Assembly (NCBI RefSeq): GCF_023078455.1 | Contig: NZ_CP095740.1 | Span: 1,724,001-1,788,000, forward strand | Source: Luteibacter aegosomatis | Lineage (GTDB): Bacteria; Pseudomonadota; Gammaproteobacteria; Xanthomonadales; Rhodanobacteraceae | DNA length: 64,000 nt | Direction: 5' to 3' | In this document: positions 60,027 through 64,000 of the stretch, piece by piece | Layout: each line of letters opens with the position of its first letter | Numbering within the stretch: the first letter of the stretch is position 1 | Position numbers and translations under genes: made by a program | Notes under the pieces: model-generated | Told to the model about the DNA's origin: nothing | Seen by the model: the letters and a program-made list of their open reading frames with translations, nothing else | Databases searched by the model: none

Positions 60027-63000
60027 ATGCGTCTGACCACCATCAAGCTGGCGGGATTCAAGTCCTTCGTGGACCCGACCACGCTGCACCTGCCCACCAA
60101 CATGACCGGCGTCGTCGGTCCGAACGGTTGCGGCAAGTCGAACATCATCGACGCCATCCGCTGGGTCATGGGCGAGTCGGCGGCCAGTCGCCTGCGTGGC
60201 GATTCGCTCACCGACGTGATCTTCTCCGGCTCCAGCGCCCGCAAGCCCGTGGGCCAGGCGGCGGTGGAACTCATCTTCGACAACAGCGACGCTACCATCC
60301 AGGGCGAATACGCCAGCTTCGCCGAAATCTCGGTCAAGCGCGTGGTGAGCCGCGACGGCCAGTCGTCGTATTTCCTCAACGGCGCGCGCTGCCGCCGCCG
60401 CGACATCACCGACCTGTTCCTAGGTACGGGCCTGGGCCCGCGTTCCTACTCGATCATCGAGCAGGGCATGATCAGCCAGATCATCGAGGCGGCGCCCGAA
60501 GAGCTGCGCACCCACCTGGAAGAAGCCGCCGGCATCTCCAAATACAAGGAGCGCCGCAAGGAAACCGAAAGTCGCATCAAGTCCACCCGCGAAAACCTCG
60601 ACCGCGTGCGCGACGTGCGCGACGAGGTGGACAAGCAGCTCGATCACCTCAACCGCCAGGCCCGCGCCGCCGAGCGCTGGAAGGCCTTCAAGGAAGAGCA
60701 GACCCGTCGCGAGGCCGAGCTGCGTGCGCTGGAATACCGCACGCTCGACCGGCAGCGCCAGGGCGAAGGCTCCGGCCTGCGCGAGGCCGAGCTGGAGATC
60801 GAGAAACACACCGCATCGCAGCGCCAGGTCGAAGCCCAACTGGAAAGCGTGCGCGAGCGTCACCAGGGCGCCAGCGAACACCTGAACCAGGTGCAGGCCG
60901 AGGTCTACAAGGTGGGCGCCGAGATCGCCCGCGTCGAGCAGCAGGTGCGCCACAACCGCGACCTCGCCGAGCGCCTGACCCGCGCCCGTGCCGACACGGA
61001 GCGCGAGTACGAAGAGCTGCTCGGCCACATCACCACGGACCGCGAGCAGGTGGAAACCCTGCGCATGGCGCTGGCCGAAGGCGAGCCGAAGCTCGAGGCG
61101 CTGCAGCAGATCCAGGACGAAACCGCCGAGTCGCAACGTGCCACCGAATCGCGCATGGCCGATTGGCAGCAGCGTTGGGATACCCACACGCGCGGTGCCT
61201 CCGAATCCACGCGCGCGGCGGAAGTGGAGCGCACCAAGCTGGCGTACCTCGACCGGCAGGCCGTGGATCTTTCCCGACGCCGCGAGACGCTGGAAACCGA
61301 ACAGCGCGCCACCGACGTCGCCGCGCTGGATGCCGCCGCCGAACAGCTCGACACCGAGCACGACACCCAGCGCGAACGCGTCGAACAGCTCGGCACCGTG
61401 CTCGACCAGCATAAGGTCGCCTATGAGCGCGTGCTCGACGAGGAGCGCCAGGTGCAGTCGTCGCTCAACGACGCCCGCCAGCAACTGCAGACCGCGCGTG
61501 GCCGCCAGGCCTCGCTGGAAGCCCTGCAGACCGCCGCGCTCGGCCAGGAGGAATCGGCCGCCACCGGCTGGCTCAAGCGCCTCGGCCTCGACGGCGCGCG
61601 CCGACTCGGCGAATCGCTGCAGGTGGATGCCGGTTACGAATCGGCCGTGGAAACCGTGCTGTCCGGCCTGCTCGACGGCGTGCTCGTCGATGCGCCGGCG
61701 GCGCTGGCTCCCGAATTCGAAGGCCTCGGCCAGGCCGACGTGGCCTTGTTCGCGTCCGCGCAGGGCGGTCCGGGCGCCCCGGGCACCCTGGCCGGGCACG
61801 TGCGCGGCCCGGCCGCCGCCGTGGCCCTGCTCGGCAACGTCTTCGTCGCCGATTCGGTGGAGGAGGCCGCCTCGCGCGTGGCCTCGCTGTCCGAACACCA
61901 GTCGGTGATCACCCGCGACGGAGCATGGATGGGGCCGGGCTGGGCCCGCGTGTTGCGCGCGCAAGGCAACCAGGTGGGCGTACTGGCACGCGAACGCGAG
62001 ATCCGCCAGCTCGCCGAACAGATCGAAACCCTCGAGGCCACGATCGAGGAAGGCACCGAAACGCTCGAGGCATTGCGCACGCGCAAGTTCGAGACCGAGC
62101 GCCAGCGCGACGACGCGCAGCGCGATCTCTATGCCGCGCATCGCCGCCTTTCCGAGCTGGCCGGCCAGTTGCAGAGCCACCGCGGCAAGATGGAAACCGC
62201 GCGCGCCCGTGCCGAGAAGATCGGCGGCGAGATTTCCGCCATCGTCGAACAGCTCGACGAACTCGAGGGCCAGACCCGCGAAGCGCGCGCCCGCCTCGAC
62301 GAGGCCGTGGGCCACATGGGCGATCGCGAGGACGAACGCCGCGAACTGGAGAACGAGCGTCGTGAACTGCTCGAGGCGCGCGAGGAAGCCCGCATCAATG
62401 CCCGCGAGGCCGCCGACCAGGCCCACCAGCTCGAACTCGGCCTGGGTTCCAAGCGCGCGGCGCTCACCTCGCTGGAACAGGCCCTGGCCCGCCTCGACAC
62501 CCAGCTTCGCCAGGTGACCGCGCGTCGGGACGAGATCGACGAACAGCTCGCCGCCGGCTCCGATCCCATCGTCGAACTGGAGGCCGAGCGGCAGACCTAT
62601 CTCGACCAGCGCCTGCTCGTCGATAAGCAATTGGTGGACGCCCGTCGCGCCGTCGAAGACTGCGACGCCGAATTCCGTCGCCTGGAGCAGGAGCGCCAGC
62701 GCATCGAGCACGTGATGAACCAGGTGCGCGAGAGCGTATCGGAGAAGCGCCTCGCCGCCCAGGCCCTGCAACTGCGCGCCGAACAGCTCGCCCAGGCCAT
62801 CAGCGCATCGGGGCTCGAACTGGAGCCGTTGCTGGCCGAGCTGGCGGAAGACGCCGAGCCCGCCCACTGGCAACAGCAGCTCACCGATCTGGCGCAGAAG
62901 ATCGCCCGCCTGGAGCCGGTGAACCTGGCCGCCATCCAGGAACACGCCGAGCAGTCGCAGCGCAAGGAATACCTCGATGCGCAGCTGACCGACCTCACCA

Positions 63001-63527
63001 GTGCCATGGAAACCCTGGAAGGCGCGATCAAGAAGATCGACCGCGAAACGCGCCAGCGCTTCAAGGAGACCTTCGACCGCGTCAACGCCGGCGTGCAGGA
63101 ACTCTTCCCGCGCCTGTTCGGCGGCGGCCACGCCTACCTCGAGCTCACCGGCGAAGACCTGCTCGACACCGGCGTGGCCATCATGGCGCGTCCGCCGGGC
63201 AAGCGCGTTTCGAACATCACGCTGCTTTCCGGCGGCGAGAAGGCGCTCACGGCGGTATCGCTCGTATTCGCCATCTTCGGCCTGAATCCCGCGCCGTTCT
63301 GCCTGCTCGACGAGGTGGACGCGCCGCTGGACGAAGCCAACGTCGGCCGCTTCTCGGCGATGGTGCGCGAGATGAGCGAGAAGGTGCAGTTCATCTTCGT
63401 CAGCCACAACAAGGCCACGATGGAGGCCGCGCACCAGCTGTGTGGCGTTACCATGCGCGAACCGGGCGTCTCGCGCCTCGTCCAGGTCGACCTGGCCGAA
63501 GCGTCGAAGCTCGCCGGCGTCGCTTAG
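60027..63527 (+). CDS. smc: Chromosome segregation protein SMC
   Basis: A 1166-residue SMC ATPase. Walker A GPNGCGKSN is at 31-39, followed by a long coiled coil (about 165-500), a flexible hinge (about 510-660, with SLEALQTAALGQEESAATGW before it), a return coiled coil, and the C-terminal ABC signature TLLSGGEKALTAVSLVFAIF with Walker B FCLLDEVDAPLDEANVGRF. SMC condenses and resolves sister chromosomes with ScpA/ScpB. The Gln/Arg/Glu-rich coils account for the long antisense open frames. smc followed by zipA is the conserved order in Xanthomonas; here a structured repeat begins at the stop codon. Confidence 0.97.
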   Translation: MRLTTIKLAGFKSFVDPTTLHLPTNMTGVVGPNGCGKSNIIDAIRWVMGESAASRLRGDSLTDVIFSGSSARKPVGQAAVELIFDNSDATIQGEYASFAEISVKRVVSRDGQSSYFLNGARCRRRDITDLFLGTGLGPRSYSIIEQGMISQIIEAAPEELRTHLEEAAGISKYKERRKETESRIKSTRENLDRVRDVRDEVDKQLDHLNRQARAAERWKAFKEEQTRREAELRALEYRTLDRQRQGEGSGLREAELEIEKHTASQRQVEAQLESVRERHQGASEHLNQVQAEVYKVGAEIARVEQQVRHNRDLAERLTRARADTEREYEELLGHITTDREQVETLRMALAEGEPKLEALQQIQDETAESQRATESRMADWQQRWDTHTRGASESTRAAEVERTKLAYLDRQAVDLSRRRETLETEQRATDVAALDAAAEQLDTEHDTQRERVEQLGTVLDQHKVAYERVLDEERQVQSSLNDARQQLQTARGRQASLEALQTAALGQEESAATGWLKRLGLDGARRLGESLQVDAGYESAVETVLSGLLDGVLVDAPAALAPEFEGLGQADVALFASAQGGPGAPGTLAGHVRGPAAAVALLGNVFVADSVEEAASRVASLSEHQSVITRDGAWMGPGWARVLRAQGNQVGVLAREREIRQLAEQIETLEATIEEGTETLEALRTRKFETERQRDDAQRDLYAAHRRLSELAGQLQSHRGKMETARARAEKIGGEISAIVEQLDELEGQTREARARLDEAVGHMGDREDERRELENERRELLEAREEARINAREAADQAHQLELGLGSKRAALTSLEQALARLDTQLRQVTARRDEIDEQLAAGSDPIVELEAERQTYLDQRLLVDKQLVDARRAVEDCDAEFRRLEQERQRIEHVMNQVRESVSEKRLAAQALQLRAEQLAQAISASGLELEPLLAELAEDAEPAHWQQQLTDLAQKIARLEPVNLAAIQEHAEQSQRKEYLDAQLTDLTSAMETLEGAIKKIDRETRQRFKETFDRVNAGVQELFPRLFGGGHAYLELTGEDLLDTGVAIMARPPGKRVSNITLLSGGEKALTAVSLVFAIFGLNPAPFCLLDEVDAPLDEANVGRFSAMVREMSEKVQFIFVSHNKATMEAAHQLCGVTMREPGVSRLVQVDLAEASKLAGVA

Positions 63528-63814
63528 GGGTGCGCTGAACAAGTTATCGCAAGCGCCACCGAGCCTGACTGTTCGCAGGTCACAGGGCCGTCGGCGAAGG
63601 CAGACTGGCCGTCTGTTGAGCCGACGGACCGAAGAGATGCGGACAGACAGGCTCGGCCCTCACGAGAGATAATTAGAGATAGGGTGACGTCAGGAAGGGC
63701 CGTCAAGGCCGTCGTGCCGCTTGAAAAGGGGGCCACCCTTCTCGGCGCGACACAACGGCCTTGGCGGCCCTTCCTGACGTCATGGCGCTTGCGATAACTT
63801 GTTCAGCGCACCCC
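63527..63814. mobile_element. 288-bp MITE-like element with perfect terminal inverted repeats
   Basis: Perfect 31-bp terminal inverted repeats occupy 63527-63557 and 63784-63814 (ends GGGGTGCGCTGAAC). Internally 63685-63712 and 63755-63782 are 27/28 complementary, and 63559-63572 and 63644-63657 are 13/14 complementary, with further nested stems (GTCGGC/GCCGAC, CAGAC/GTCTG). There is no transposase ORF. The first G is the last base of the smc TAG. No obvious target duplication. Alternatives are a non-autonomous IS remnant or a structured RNA/terminator between smc and zipA. Confidence 0.75.
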
Positions 63815-63836
63815 CCGCACTACCCAAGGAATCCCC

Positions 63837-64000
63837 ATGACACCAGCCATCGGCCTCGCCTGGAATCCGGCAGTCGGCATCCCGATGCTCTTCGTCGGCA
63901 TCGTCATCCTCGTGCTGATCTGGCTCTTCGGCCAGCCGCGCAAGGAGCAGGGCCGCCGCAAGCCCGCGCCCGAGCAGCCCGAGCGTCCGCGCGAACGGCG
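63837..64000 (+). CDS. zipA: Cell division protein ZipA (partial, 3' end outside window)
   Basis: The visible 54 codons give a short periplasmic N-terminus (MTPAIGLAWNPAVG), one membrane helix (IPMLFVGIVILVLIWLFG, about 15-32) and the start of a basic, Arg/Lys/Pro/Glu-rich linker (QPRKEQGRRKPAPEQPERPR), the N-terminal layout of ZipA, which anchors FtsZ to the membrane. The FtsZ-binding domain lies beyond the window. Position after smc supports the call. An AAGGAATCCCC site precedes the ATG. Confidence 0.85.
   Translation, partial: MTPAIGLAWNPAVGIPMLFVGIVILVLIWLFGQPRKEQGRRKPAPEQPERPRER

Noticed and set aside
60420..63542. 1040-codon minus-strand open frame opposite smc
   Set aside because: Produced by smc codon bias in the coiled-coil regions; low-complexity Leu/Gly/His/Arg sequence and no start signal.

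Overview
The window is high-GC gammaproteobacterial chromosome, most likely Xanthomonadales and probably Rhodanobacteraceae (Luteibacter/Dyella-like). Pointers are two family S46 dipeptidyl-peptidases, the orders truA-trpF-trpB-trpA-accD, miaA-hfq-hflX-hflK-hflC-purA and smc-zipA, a formylglutamate-type histidine route (HutF), and dispersed GTAGGAGC-type REP palindromes. This placement is inferred from gene content and is not a database result. I recognised no rRNA, tRNA, CRISPR array, integrase or full insertion sequence.

Layout. 1-4.9 kb: partial SET-domain gene, ComEA-like helix-hairpin-helix protein, M20 peptidase overlapping a YggS-type PLP protein, secreted NlpC/P60 protein, rRNA pseudouridine synthase. 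5-11 kb (minus): tdh, a large AsmA-like DUF748 gene and kbl, so threonine degradation is split by an envelope gene. 11-15.5 kb: two S46 peptidases whose specificity residue differs (Ser versus Gly). 15.5-22 kb: a cluster of DnaA-box-like 9-mers, then miaA, hfq, hflX, hflK, hflC, purA. 22-24 kb: an AT-richer two-gene ATPase/HNH cassette (Septu-like PtuAB) flanked by inverted repeats, between purA and the convergent purB. 24-31.6 kb: purB, fumC, a very long inverted repeat, truA-trpF-trpB-trpA-accD.

31.7-35.4 kb is a compact class II lanthipeptide locus: two paralogous precursors with NPAG/double-glycine leaders and one LanM synthetase, with no transporter or protease beside it. It runs tail-to-tail into a PAP2 phosphatase/glycosyltransferase pair. 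37-43.3 kb: gltX, then a zinc-homeostasis neighbourhood (zur, a ZnuD-like TonB receptor, a MerC-domain protein and a CDF exporter) with a strong candidate Zur box between the divergent receptor and merC. 43.4-48.1 kb: ribosomal protein bTHX, an M13 peptidase, an FkbM methyltransferase and an uncharacterised membrane protein.

48.3-54.4 kb: hutI, a ClC transporter and a GNAT-nitrilase fusion joined by 4-nt overlaps, divergent from hutF, plus a small secreted protein. 54.4-56.3 kb: asparagine synthetase behind a 22-codon leader peptide with six Asn codons and an intrinsic terminator, which looks like ribosome-mediated attenuation by asparagine supply. 56.4-64 kb: prfB with its programmed +1 frameshift, lysS, a YciI-like protein, bolA, smc, a 288-bp MITE-like element with perfect 31-bp terminal inverted repeats, and the start of zipA.

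The strongest candidates for something new are the lanthipeptide locus, the asnB attenuator, the PtuAB-like cassette and the element between smc and zipA.
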